DNA of 64,000 nt from Acidobacteriaceae bacterium (lineage in GTDB: Bacteria; Acidobacteriota; Terriglobia; Terriglobales; Acidobacteriaceae): contig JANXZM010000049.1 in assembly GCA_025355505.1 (NCBI GenBank), positions 1-64,000 on the forward strand, read 5' to 3'. Of the stretch, positions 9,203 through 17,590 are shown piece after piece; the first letter of the stretch is position 1; each line of letters begins with the position of its first letter. Both the position numbers and the translations under genes were made by a program. Below the pieces are notes generated by a model, which worked only from the letters and a program-made list of their open reading frames with translations, ran no database searches and was not told the origin of the DNA.

Positions 9203-10447
9203 TCAGGTAAGAAAAATCTTATCCTGGGTGATCCTGTGTTGCAGAGTGGACGCTAGTTGGTCCACGTCTGTGGCCGAAAGGTTCATCACGTCGGGGTCAA
9301 GGATTGGGATGCGATTGCTTCCGACCGCATCCCGGCGAACCTGGATGAGCAAAGCCTGGAGCGCATGGGGATCGTATTTTTGCGGGCTCATGCGGATCAA
9401 ATCCTGGAGGGCGGCTCCAACCGACAGGCGTTCGCGGTAGGGGCGGTCGCTGGTCATGGCATCGAAGGTATCGGCCAGGGCCACGATGCGAACCGCTTGG
9501 GGCATTTCGTCGCCGCGCAAGCCGTCGGGGTATCCTGAGCCGTCTCCGCGTTCATGATGCCAGCGCACGATTTCCGGAATCTGCGGCCAGGGAAACTGCA
9601 CGTGGCTGACGATCTGATGGCCAACGATGGTGTGGTCCCGCATGGCGCGGGATTCTTCGGCGTCGAGCTTCGAAGGCTTTCCGAACAGCCGCTTATCGAC
9701 GGCAACTTTACCGATGTCGTGCAGATAGCCGGCCGAGCGCAGCGAGGCCACGTCCGTGGGGTCCATCCCCAACGCTTCGCCGATGGCCTGAGAATAGCGG
9801 CCGACCCGCAGCGAGTGGCCATGGATGTTGACGTGTTTGACGTCGATGGCGGTGGCGAAAGCTTCGAGCGCGTTGTCGTAGAACCCGTGGAGCGAGGCGA
9901 GCAGCCGCAGGTTTTCGGAAACCCGTTGCGCCAGCGTCTGGGCGAGCGTGTGATTTTGAATGGCCAGGGCGACGTAGTGGCTCAGCATTTCAAAAGCGTC
10001 GAGCGCGTCTTCTTCGTAGAGCGCGTCGCCGGGGCGGCGTCCGAGGGCAATCACGCCGGCGAGCTTTCCCCGAACTTTCAGCGGGCAAATGCACTTGAAC
10101 AGTTCGGGCGCGACATTGCCGTTCGCACTGAGAAAAACATCGTAGGTGGAACTGTTGAGCACGATCGGGCCGGCGGCCGCAGCCAGGGTGTGCACGTGGC
10201 GGGGAAGCAGGGGAATGAGGGAGGGTTCGGGCAGCAGCGCGAATCCCTGGGCATCGACCGAGGTGAGCAAGGAAGGCCGTTCGCCGAACGAAAACAGGAC
10301 AGCCTCGCGCGCGCCGGCCGCTTCCATCACGGCGGTCAGCAGGGTGCGAGCGGTTTGGTGGAAGTCGCGGTCCGCCGTAAGTTCGGGACCCAAATCCGCC
10401 AGCGCTTCGACTGTTCTTAAAAGCTTTTTGAGATTGGTTCCCTGCAA
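9203..10447 (-). CDS. GAF domain / HD-GYP putative cyclic-di-GMP phosphodiesterase
   Basis: 414 residues: a GAF sensor domain at about 35-180, then an HD-GYP domain at about 195-390. The HD-GYP part shows HSLRVGRYS, LHDIGKVAVDK (near residue 240), DHTIVGHQI and the defining HHERGDGSGYPDGL (near residue 292), all expected metal and substrate residues. Known HD-GYP enzymes hydrolyse cyclic di-GMP; activity here is inferred. There is no receiver domain or membrane segment, so it is probably cytosolic and responds to a small ligand or partner. The start is a TTG; no in-frame ATG precedes the domain. It is divergent from a gene that also begins with a GAF domain. Confidence 0.9.
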   Translation of the reverse strand: MQGTNLKKLLRTVEALADLGPELTADRDFHQTARTLLTAVMEAAGAREAVLFSFGERPSLLTSVDAQGFALLPEPSLIPLLPRHVHTLAAAAGPIVLNSSTYDVFLSANGNVAPELFKCICPLKVRGKLAGVIALGRRPGDALYEEDALDAFEMLSHYVALAIQNHTLAQTLAQRVSENLRLLASLHGFYDNALEAFATAIDVKHVNIHGHSLRVGRYSQAIGEALGMDPTDVASLRSAGYLHDIGKVAVDKRLFGKPSKLDAEESRAMRDHTIVGHQIVSHVQFPWPQIPEIVRWHHERGDGSGYPDGLRGDEMPQAVRIVALADTFDAMTSDRPYRERLSVGAALQDLIRMSPQKYDPHALQALLIQVRRDAVGSNRIPILDPDVMNLSATDVDQLASTLQHRITQDKIFLT

Positions 10448-10722
10448 TGCCTCTTGCGGAGGTGCGTGCGAGAAACCAGAGCGCGTTCAGGGTAGCATCG
10501 TACCCGCGAGTCGATTGTTGGTTAGTTTGGTGCGAGCGGCAGGGCATCGGGCGATCGGATCATCGGGTCAACGTTTACCCCGCGCGTACTTCTTATTACT
10601 GCTATCGGCCGATTTTCTTGACAGAGGCGCGGAGTTGGCTCATACTTCGGCCAAATCGCCTGCGCCGCTTGTGTTCTGCCGGTTTTACCCGGCAATCTAC
10701 CGATAGAGAGAAGCCTGTGGTT

Positions 10723-12243
10723 GTGCGTCAATCGAAGCCGTTTCGCTCTGGAGAAATACTCAGTGTGTTCGATCGTGTTGGTTCGCCGGAGACTTCCTCC
10801 AGCGGCAACGTGTTTCGCAACCTCTCCGGAAACCTTGACGTAAGCATAGCCCTGTTGTCGTTGAAGGAACTGATCGCGGGCGGGGACCACCGCCTGGATC
10901 CGATGCTCGGGACCATCACCGATGCCGCCCGGCAACTGACGGGCGCCACCGGAGCCGCGCTTGCGATGTGGAAGGCAGGCGCCATGGTGTGCCGAGCGCG
11001 CAGTGGCGAGACGGCTCCCGCGCTCGGTGCGTGGTTGAGTGCGGAGACTGGAATCTCGGGCGAGTGTTTGCGCACCGGTGAAATTCAGCATTGCGCAGAT
11101 ACCAAGAATGATCCGCTCGTCGATGTGGAAGTCTGCCGCAGCCTCGGTTTGCGCTCGATTGTCGTGTTGCCGATTCAGGGCTGGCGCGGGGTCAACGGAA
11201 TCCTCGAAGTTTTTTCCACCAAGCCCGCAGCTTTCGGCGAACGGCATATTGCACTACTCGAGCAGCTTGCGGGACTGGCGGAACGGGCACGCGCATCGCA
11301 ACCGCATGGCGCATCGTCCGCCGCGACGAAGCTTCCGGTAGAGAAGCCGCAACCCTCCGGCCTGCTCCCGGGGTCGGATCGTGTCGGGGACGTGGCTCTC
11401 GCTTTACTGGGCAGCCGATTGCGACCGTACGTTTTGGGCGCCATCGGTCTGGCCACGATTTCGCTGCTTGCCTTGGTGATCTGGATTGGTTGGCGCGGTC
11501 CGGATGAGACGGATGGCAAGGCGCATGCCGCGACGCCAGCTTCTGTCAACAACGCAGGCGTCAACTCCGTAACCGCGCATCCTTCCGACCAGCGTGCTCC
11601 CGACAATGACCCGGTCTGGAAACCGAATCCTGGTGGCGAATCGCTGTTGCCGTCCGGCGGAAAGACTTCAGCCGGAACTTTCGTAAAGTTCGCCTCAAAA
11701 GTAGACGTGGTCGAGGGAAAGAAAACTCGGGCGGACCGGTCGCTCTTGCTCGCCGACGCTGCTGCCGCTGCCGCCATCCCGCACGAAGTGCCCACTTCGC
11801 AGACTGGATCGCAAATCGACTCGCGCACCGCCGACTCGCATACTAAAGAGACCACCTCGGCCGAGCCACGGTCGATCCCCGCGGGCTCGACGAACCCGTC
11901 CGCTCTCGACGGAGTCTCCTCCGCGAAAGCTTTGTTGCCTGGGATCTCCGTGCCAGTGTCGCAAGCGGTTTCGGGCGGTCAACTTGTGTATCGCGTTGCG
12001 CCGGTTTATCCCGCACAGGCCCGTCTGCTGCGCATCGAGGGCACGGTCATTCTGGCAGCAACGGTCATGGAGGATGGAACGGTGCGCGATATCAAAGTTG
12101 TCGAAGGCTCGCCCGTGCTTGCCCAATCCGCCGTGGAGGCCGTGAAGCACTGGCGGTACAAGCCGTACGAACTTGAGGGAAGACCGGTGAAGAACGAGAC
12201 CAGGATCGCCGTTGACTTCAAGTTTCCCTCGGAAGGACATTGA
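10723..12243 (+). CDS. GAF domain - transmembrane - TonB C-terminal domain fusion
   Basis: About 506 residues. The N-terminal part (about 30-200) is a GAF domain, with LDPMLGTITDAARQLTGA leading in and SLGLRSIVVLPI later. One membrane segment follows at about 236-257, then a low-complexity Ser/Thr/Pro/Ala linker of about 150 residues and a TonB C-terminal domain (about 412-506) with YRVAPVYPAQARLLRIEG and VKHWRYKPYELEG. By topology GAF would be cytoplasmic and TonB-C periplasmic. No proline-rich TonB spacer or ExbBD partner is nearby. The start is uncertain: GTG at 10723 or 10717, after GAGAGAAG. The frame stays open to 10447, but that would overlap the divergent HD-GYP start. Confidence 0.75.
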   Translation: MRQSKPFRSGEILSVFDRVGSPETSSSGNVFRNLSGNLDVSIALLSLKELIAGGDHRLDPMLGTITDAARQLTGATGAALAMWKAGAMVCRARSGETAPALGAWLSAETGISGECLRTGEIQHCADTKNDPLVDVEVCRSLGLRSIVVLPIQGWRGVNGILEVFSTKPAAFGERHIALLEQLAGLAERARASQPHGASSAATKLPVEKPQPSGLLPGSDRVGDVALALLGSRLRPYVLGAIGLATISLLALVIWIGWRGPDETDGKAHAATPASVNNAGVNSVTAHPSDQRAPDNDPVWKPNPGGESLLPSGGKTSAGTFVKFASKVDVVEGKKTRADRSLLLADAAAAAAIPHEVPTSQTGSQIDSRTADSHTKETTSAEPRSIPAGSTNPSALDGVSSAKALLPGISVPVSQAVSGGQLVYRVAPVYPAQARLLRIEGTVILAATVMEDGTVRDIKVVEGSPVLAQSAVEAVKHWRYKPYELEGRPVKNETRIAVDFKFPSEGH

Positions 12244-12258
12244 GTCATTGAATCACTG

Positions 12259-12316
12259 AGACATTGAATCAATGGAAGTTCGGACAGGGGAAAAATGACT
12301 CAATGATTCAATGTCT
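12259..12316. terminator. Inverted repeat between two convergent genes
   Basis: Perfect 13-base arms AGACATTGAATCA (12259-12271) and TGATTCAATGTCT (12304-12316), between the end of the TonB-C fusion and the end of the glycosyltransferase. The placement fits a bidirectional terminator. The CATTGAATCA unit recurs at 14024 and 61024, so it is also a dispersed repeat. Confidence 0.55.
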
Positions 12317-13946
12317 ACACTCCGACCGGGAATGGCTTGGTGTGGGTTTCCGAACCCACCGAGAGCCCCGCGAACCGACCCTGCAGCAGTGACATCAGCC
12401 CGGTGACCCAGTACCCGATGACGAACAACAGGAGGAAGGGAATGGTGAAGTAATTCTCATTGTCGATGGCGTAAAAGATCGTCAGTGCAAAATAAATTCC
12501 GATCAAGAGTTCAATCCACGGAACCCATCCTAGACGCTTGCGGTATTTTTTCGCGCCGACTCTGTCCTTCTTCGATTCGACGCGGTACTTGGGAGTACGG
12601 GCGAAGGCGGTCTGCTTGCCGGCCAGCGCTTCGAGTACGGCAATCGTATTGGTGATGGTCAGCCCGATTCCCAGTGCCATCAACAGTGGCAAATAGAGCA
12701 GCGATCGCAACCAGCTTTTCGGAAACAGTTCCTTCTGCGAAACCAGATAGAAGCTGGAAATGGAGAACGTCGAAGCCATGAACAGGGGCAGGTCGATGTA
12801 GAGCATCTGGAACCAGCCCTGGTAGGAGCGAATAATCATGGCGGGCATCAGCAAACCGGAAAGCACGATCATCAGCGGATAGCTGAAGTTGGCGGTCAGG
12901 TGATAGCAGGCTTCTATCTTGACGTGTCGGGAGGCGTTGCTAGCGAACACTTTGGGGAGTATTTTCTTGGAGACTTGGATCAAGCCCTTGGCCCAGCGCG
13001 CCTGCTGCGTCTTGAAAGCGGTCATTTCCACCGGCAGCTCGGCCGGACATTCGACATCCTGCAGATAAAGAAACTTCCATCCTTTGAGCTGGGCGCGATA
13101 GGAAAGATCGGTGTCTTCGGTGAGGGTGTCATGCTCCCAGCCGCCGGCCTCGTCGATGGCGCAGCGCCGCCACATGCCGGCGGTGCCGTTGAAATTAAAG
13201 AAAACGCCGCTGCGCGCCCGTCCCGAGTGTTCGAGCACGAAATGGCCGTCGAGCAGAATAGCTTCGACCTGGGTCAGCAGCGAGTAGTTGCGGTTGATGT
13301 GAGTCCAGCGCGTCTGCACCATGCCGATCTTGGGATCAGTGAAGTGATGGATGCACTTCAGCAGAAAGTCGGGTGGGGGGACAAAATCAGCGTCAAAGAT
13401 GGCGACGAACTCGCCCTTCGCCGTTTTCAATCCTGCTTCCAAAGCGCCAGCCTTGTAGCCTTCACGGTTGTCGCGATGCAGGTAGGCGACCGGATGTCCC
13501 AGGGCGGCGTAGCGCTCCACCAAAAGGCGGGCGACCTCTATGGTTTCGTCGGTCGAGTCATCCAGCAACTGGATATCGAGTTTTTCTCTCGGATAGTCGA
13601 GCCGGCACACGGCGTCGAGCAGCCGGTCCACGACGTATTGCTCGTTAAAGATGGGCAACTGCACGGTGACGCGGGGCAGGTCATCGAAATGCGCGGGCGG
13701 TTCGGTCGTCTTGTTTTTTTTGTGCTTGTAATAAAGATAGACCAGCCAGTAGCGGTGGGCGCCGTAAGCCGCGAGGATGATCAGCACGATGAAATAGGGA
13801 ATCAGCAGCGCCAGATCAAACGCATCGACCTTGTAGAGGCCGACGAAAGTCTTGTCCAGGAAATGCTGGCGAAGGTAGGGCCCCAAGCCCTTGGAGGCGA
13901 GGATCACGGCCAGGGCCGGCGGGAAAGAAGTAAGAGTCAAATCCAT
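12315..13946 (-). CDS. Family 2 glycosyltransferase, processive membrane type
   Basis: About 543 residues. One membrane segment near residues 26-48 precedes a cytoplasmic GT2 domain with LDDSTDE (near 125), DADF (near 183), TEDTD (near 277) and QQARWAKG (near 313), the D,D,D,QxxRW pattern of cellulose-synthase-like and glucomannan synthases. Three or four further membrane segments follow. It probably polymerises or transfers a nucleotide-sugar unit across the membrane; the sugar cannot be told. The ATG at 13946 (MDLTLTSF) is preferred on membrane topology; an ATG at 13994 and an earlier start remain possible, and no strong ribosome site is seen. No BcsB/C or PilZ genes are adjacent. Confidence 0.85.
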   Translation of the reverse strand: MDLTLTSFPPALAVILASKGLGPYLRQHFLDKTFVGLYKVDAFDLALLIPYFIVLIILAAYGAHRYWLVYLYYKHKKNKTTEPPAHFDDLPRVTVQLPIFNEQYVVDRLLDAVCRLDYPREKLDIQLLDDSTDETIEVARLLVERYAALGHPVAYLHRDNREGYKAGALEAGLKTAKGEFVAIFDADFVPPPDFLLKCIHHFTDPKIGMVQTRWTHINRNYSLLTQVEAILLDGHFVLEHSGRARSGVFFNFNGTAGMWRRCAIDEAGGWEHDTLTEDTDLSYRAQLKGWKFLYLQDVECPAELPVEMTAFKTQQARWAKGLIQVSKKILPKVFASNASRHVKIEACYHLTANFSYPLMIVLSGLLMPAMIIRSYQGWFQMLYIDLPLFMASTFSISSFYLVSQKELFPKSWLRSLLYLPLLMALGIGLTITNTIAVLEALAGKQTAFARTPKYRVESKKDRVGAKKYRKRLGWVPWIELLIGIYFALTIFYAIDNENYFTIPFLLLFVIGYWVTGLMSLLQGRFAGLSVGSETHTKPFPVGV

Positions 13947-14023
13947 GAACTCAGCAGGACTATGAATCAAAAAGAAAGATGGCAGCGCAAGCATTGTACC
14001 TGATCGGGCGAAGCGCAAAGAGG

Positions 14024-14072
14024 CATTGAATCATTGAATCATTTTTCCTGCCCATGACCCAATGATTCGATG
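14024..14072. terminator. Inverted repeat downstream of the regulatory-domain protein
   Basis: Arms CATTGAATCATTG (14024-14036) and CAATGATTCGATG (14060-14072), 13 bases with one mismatch. It begins 8 bases after the stop of the minus-strand gene ending at 14080. It is the same sequence family as 12259-12316. Confidence 0.5.
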
Positions 14073-14079
14073 GGCTTCC

Positions 14080-15759
14080 TTATCGCCACTCCTCACCCGC
14101 TGGACTAAGGTTCAGGGCGACCTTCAGACGAGAACCTTCTTCCACTTTCACCGCCGTACCGGTCGCTTGCTGTGAGTTCAAAAAGTCAGAGTCGCGCCAG
14201 ACTCCCTCTTCCAAATCCTGCCAGGCATAGAGCGTGTAGCTGCCCGGCGCCAGACCGCGAATGGTGAAGCGTCCAAGCTGATCGGTCGATCCGGTCGCGA
14301 AGCGATCGGGAAGCTTGCGGTATTTTTCCTCCGGCACGGCCACCACCGTGGCGTTGGCCACGGGATGAACGTCGTCCACATCCTTTTCTTTTTCAGCGAC
14401 CGTTCCCTCGATCGTGCCGCCCTTGGTGCTCACTCGCAGATCAAGCGTCGCTGGCCCGCTTGCCGTGAATCCGGTTTCGATGTTTCGTTCGCCGAGCCTC
14501 ACCGATTTCAGGAAGAAGCTACCCTGCCCATCGCCGCCGTACACTTGCACGATGTAGTTGCCGGGGTTCACACCTTTCCACTCGAAGTTGCCGAGCCGAT
14601 CCACCGAAGCGTTGGTTCCAAAAAAGTCTCGCGAGATGAAGAAGCCTGGATCTTCCGGCAGCTCGGCCAGGCGCAGGTTTGCGACGTACTGAGTGAAGTC
14701 TCCCGACGCGCTACCCTCGATGTGGAGATGACCGGAGAGCGTGAAAGAAGGCAGGGGAGCCAGCTTCAAGCCTTCCACGTCAGCCGCGACGACGTTGATA
14801 TCCTGGTGCGCAGTGAGCGAGTGCGAATCCGCGCCAGCCGATGCCCTGAGCACATACGATCCCGGGCCGATCCCACGCAGTTCGAATTGGCCGTCTGGTT
14901 CTACATCATTGCTAACGTGGATCGAATCGCCCACCCTCGGAACCAACTCGACGACCGGCTTCTGGCCAGCAGTGACGCCAGTGACAATTCCGCGAACCCG
15001 ATAGGTTCTCGATGGCACCAGCGTGAAGTTGACTGGCATCTCGTCGCCCGGGTTGAGCGTCACGGCCGTGGCCTGCATGGCATCGTAGGTGCCGGGATAG
15101 TAGGTGGTGAGATAACGGGCATCGGGCTGAGCGTCGCTCTGGGTATCGGCTGGCGGCGGTTTTGCGTGGGCCTGCTCGTAGTCGCGCAAGTCCGGAGGCG
15201 GTAGGGCCAAAACATAGTACTGACCGGGGAACAAACCGGCGAGACGGTATTCGCCAAGGTCGTTGGTCGCCTCGCTCCCGGTGGCTTCCCGCGTTGCCTT
15301 CCCTGGTTTTTTTCTGAGTGCGGTCACTCTGACGCCGGACATCGGATCGCCATCTTCGTCCGTGATGCGGCCGCTCATGATGGCGGTGGGCAACATTCGA
15401 AACAGCAGGTCTTCCACCGATTGCCCGGCCTGAACCGTGAAAACGTTGGTGTCAGACTTGAGGCCGCGCCCATTCACACCGACAAACCCGATTTTCTCGA
15501 GGAAGATCCGGTAGCGCCCCGGCAGGGTGTTCTCAATGTGGAAATGGCCGTCGGCGTCGGTTGAGGCGGTGTAGTTTCCGCCCTGTTTCCGATCTTCCGC
15601 GATAACCTGCACCAGCACTTTTTTGAGCGCCTGGCTTCCCGGTTCCTTCACCACCGTGCCTGCAATGGAAGACGTGTTCGCCGGGGGTGCGGAGTCTCGC
15701 GCACTCGCCGGCAACAAAGCGCTGAGAAGGAAACAGGCGAAGAGGAGTGAGCGCGTCAT
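14080..15759 (-). CDS. Secreted carboxypeptidase-regulatory-like domain protein
   Basis: 559 residues with a clear signal peptide (MTRSLLFACFLLSALLPASA). The mature part is a string of Ig-like carboxypeptidase regulatory (CarboxypepD_reg/CnaB-like) repeats. The pattern SIAGTVV...GHFHIENTLPGRYRIFLEKIGF recurs as DLGEYRLAGLFPGQYYVLALP, FELRGIGPGSYVLRA, FEWKGVNPGNYIVQV and FTIRGLAPGSYTLYAW. Such proteins are expanded in Acidobacteriota and lie in the periplasm or at the outer surface; no catalytic domain is present and the role is unknown. It is 22 bases upstream of mqnC's end on the same strand, but no functional link is evident. Confidence 0.85.
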   Translation of the reverse strand: MTRSLLFACFLLSALLPASARDSAPPANTSSIAGTVVKEPGSQALKKVLVQVIAEDRKQGGNYTASTDADGHFHIENTLPGRYRIFLEKIGFVGVNGRGLKSDTNVFTVQAGQSVEDLLFRMLPTAIMSGRITDEDGDPMSGVRVTALRKKPGKATREATGSEATNDLGEYRLAGLFPGQYYVLALPPPDLRDYEQAHAKPPPADTQSDAQPDARYLTTYYPGTYDAMQATAVTLNPGDEMPVNFTLVPSRTYRVRGIVTGVTAGQKPVVELVPRVGDSIHVSNDVEPDGQFELRGIGPGSYVLRASAGADSHSLTAHQDINVVAADVEGLKLAPLPSFTLSGHLHIEGSASGDFTQYVANLRLAELPEDPGFFISRDFFGTNASVDRLGNFEWKGVNPGNYIVQVYGGDGQGSFFLKSVRLGERNIETGFTASGPATLDLRVSTKGGTIEGTVAEKEKDVDDVHPVANATVVAVPEEKYRKLPDRFATGSTDQLGRFTIRGLAPGSYTLYAWQDLEEGVWRDSDFLNSQQATGTAVKVEEGSRLKVALNLSPAGEEWR

Positions 15760-15780
15760 CAGGGATTGAATGGGTTTCGC

Positions 15781-16827
15781 TCAGTTGAGGAAATATTGCC
15801 GGTACAAGGTATCCCGCTGCGCCGGACGGAAGCCTGCGTCGCGAATGATGCGGCGCAATTCTTCTTCGGTTGTGCAGTTGGTCACGCCCGCGGCGCGGAC
15901 GACGTTTTCCTCCAGCATCACCGAGCCCACGTCGTTGCCGCCGAAGCGCAAGCCCATCTGGCAGACTTTCAATCCCTGGGTGACCCAACTGGATTGCACG
16001 TTGAGAAAATTCGAAAGATAGAGCCGCGAGATCGCCAGCACCTTCAAGTACTCAACTGCGGTGGCCTCATCCCAGTGGCGTCCGCCAAGCGCGGTGTTGG
16101 CGGGCTGGAAGCTCCACGGGATGAACGCGGTAAACCCGCCGGTCTGCTGCTGTAGATCGTAGAGAACTTGCAGGTGATTGATGCGGTGTTCGATGGACTC
16201 GCCGACGCCGAACATCATGGTCGCGGTAGTGCGCATGCCGAGCTGGTGCGCGGTACGATGCACCTCCAGCCAATCGGCGGTCAGGCATTTCAAGCGCGCG
16301 ATTTTGTAGCGGACTTCATCATCGAGAATCTCAGCGCCCCCGCCCGGAATCGAATCGAGGCCGGCGTCGCGCAGCCGCGCAATCGTATCGCGGATATTGA
16401 GACTGCTGTACTCGGCAATAGCCAAAATCTCCGAAGCGGAGTAGCAGTGGAGGTGAACCTGCGGAAAGCGCTGCTTGATGCCGCTGAGCATGCGCTCGTG
16501 CCAATCAATCTTGAGATCGGGATGCAGCCCGCCCTGCATCAGTACGCCGGTGCCGCCGAGTTCCACGGTCTCGCGAATTTTCTCGTAGATGGTGTCGAAA
16601 TCGAGGATGTAGCCTTCTGCCGACGCCGGCCCCTTTAATGGACGATAAAACGCGCAGAAGGTGCAATATTCCGTGCAGAAGTTGGTGTAATTTATGTTGC
16701 GGTCGATGATGTAAGTCACGGTGCCTTCGGGATGCAACTTGCGGCGAACCGCGTCCGCCTCCATGCCAATCCCGATCAGGTCATCGGAGCGAAACATCTC
16801 CAGAGCTTGCTGTTTGGTCAGGGACAT
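15781..16827 (-). CDS. mqnC: Cyclic dehypoxanthinyl futalosine synthase (radical SAM)
   Basis: Radical SAM enzyme that cyclises dehypoxanthine futalosine in the futalosine route to menaquinone. 348 residues from the ATG at 16827. The cluster cysteines are C51, C55 and C58 in CTEYCTFC, preceded by IIDRNINYTNF, both typical of MqnC rather than MqnE. HPDLKIDWHE and IPGGGAEILDDEVR are further family segments. A GTG three codons upstream (16836) is an alternative start. It follows the YqaA-type gene by about 20 bases, so the two may share a message. mqnA and mqnD are 4.5 and 10.5 kb away. Confidence 0.93.
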   Translation of the reverse strand: MSLTKQQALEMFRSDDLIGIGMEADAVRRKLHPEGTVTYIIDRNINYTNFCTEYCTFCAFYRPLKGPASAEGYILDFDTIYEKIRETVELGGTGVLMQGGLHPDLKIDWHERMLSGIKQRFPQVHLHCYSASEILAIAEYSSLNIRDTIARLRDAGLDSIPGGGAEILDDEVRYKIARLKCLTADWLEVHRTAHQLGMRTTATMMFGVGESIEHRINHLQVLYDLQQQTGGFTAFIPWSFQPANTALGGRHWDEATAVEYLKVLAISRLYLSNFLNVQSSWVTQGLKVCQMGLRFGGNDVGSVMLEENVVRAAGVTNCTTEEELRRIIRDAGFRPAQRDTLYRQYFLN

Positions 16828-16849
16828 CCTCTTCACCCCACGGTAATGG

Positions 16850-17509
16850 TTATTTTAACTGGTGCGAGGGGGTGGAGGCGAGTTTTTCGAAAATGCCCGA
16901 GGGCTGTCTGCGTTTGTATTCGAATAGGCCGTACAGTCCGCCGCATACCGAGAAAGCGATCAGAACGATAAACACGGGCCAATAGTACCGCGCGAAAAAC
17001 TTCACAATGTGCCGCCCGTAGTGCGCCCCGAGATAAGCAAGGAAGGTGTAACGGATGCCGCGCCCCACGGCCAAAGCGGCCAGAAACTTCCGGGTTGGGT
17101 ACTGCATGGCGCCGGCGGCCAAGAGCATGGGCACGATGGGAAACGGCGGCGGAAGCAGAGCGGGGATCGCGACCGCCGCGAAGCCCCAGCGTGCAAAAAT
17201 CGCGTAGATCTTGTCGGTCTTCTTCTTCGAGAACCTTTTCTCAAGAGTTTCCTTGCCACCCTTGCGAGCCATGCGGTAGGTCAGGTAACCGCCAAGGACG
17301 GCTCCCGCCGTCGCCATCATCGCGTAGTAAACCCACATGTCGCGATGGTGGGCGGCCAGCAGAATGGTGACGACGTCGGTGCTACCCGGCATCGGGACGA
17401 GCGAGTTGTCGGCGAGGCCCAACAAAATGAGGCTAGGGCCGCCGAGATGGATCAGCCATCGCAAGGCGCTCTTTTTCGTGGCGAGCAGGATGATTGTGAG
17501 CAAGTGCAT
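16850..17509 (-). CDS. YqaA/DedA-like (VTT domain) membrane protein
   Basis: About 219 residues with four or more hydrophobic segments and the SNARE-associated/VTT core: SLVPMPGSTDVVTILLA, GAVLGGYLTYRMARKGG, and the Pro-rich re-entrant segment IPALLPPPFPIVPMLLAAGAM followed by FLAALAVGRGIRYTFLAYLG. DedA relatives include proposed lipid scramblases and transporters for undecaprenyl phosphate or phospholipids; the substrate here is unknown. The ATG at 17509 with AAGGA just before it is preferred over a TTG at 17548. It is immediately upstream of mqnC. Confidence 0.85.
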   Translation of the reverse strand: MHLLTIILLATKKSALRWLIHLGGPSLILLGLADNSLVPMPGSTDVVTILLAAHHRDMWVYYAMMATAGAVLGGYLTYRMARKGGKETLEKRFSKKKTDKIYAIFARWGFAAVAIPALLPPPFPIVPMLLAAGAMQYPTRKFLAALAVGRGIRYTFLAYLGAHYGRHIVKFFARYYWPVFIVLIAFSVCGGLYGLFEYKRRQPSGIFEKLASTPSHQLK

Positions 17510-17590
17510 CTTCCTTATTGGAGCAGGATGACGGTCGGCAAGATGCAATGATAAAAAGCAGATTATGCCGTTCGGCTAAAGGGAAATATG

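Noticed and set aside
10447-10722. Extended N-terminus of the GAF-TonB-C protein from an ATG at 10447
   Set aside because: The extra 92 residues (WLVWCERQGIGRSDHR and on) have no domain-like character and the start would sit on the divergent gene's start codon.
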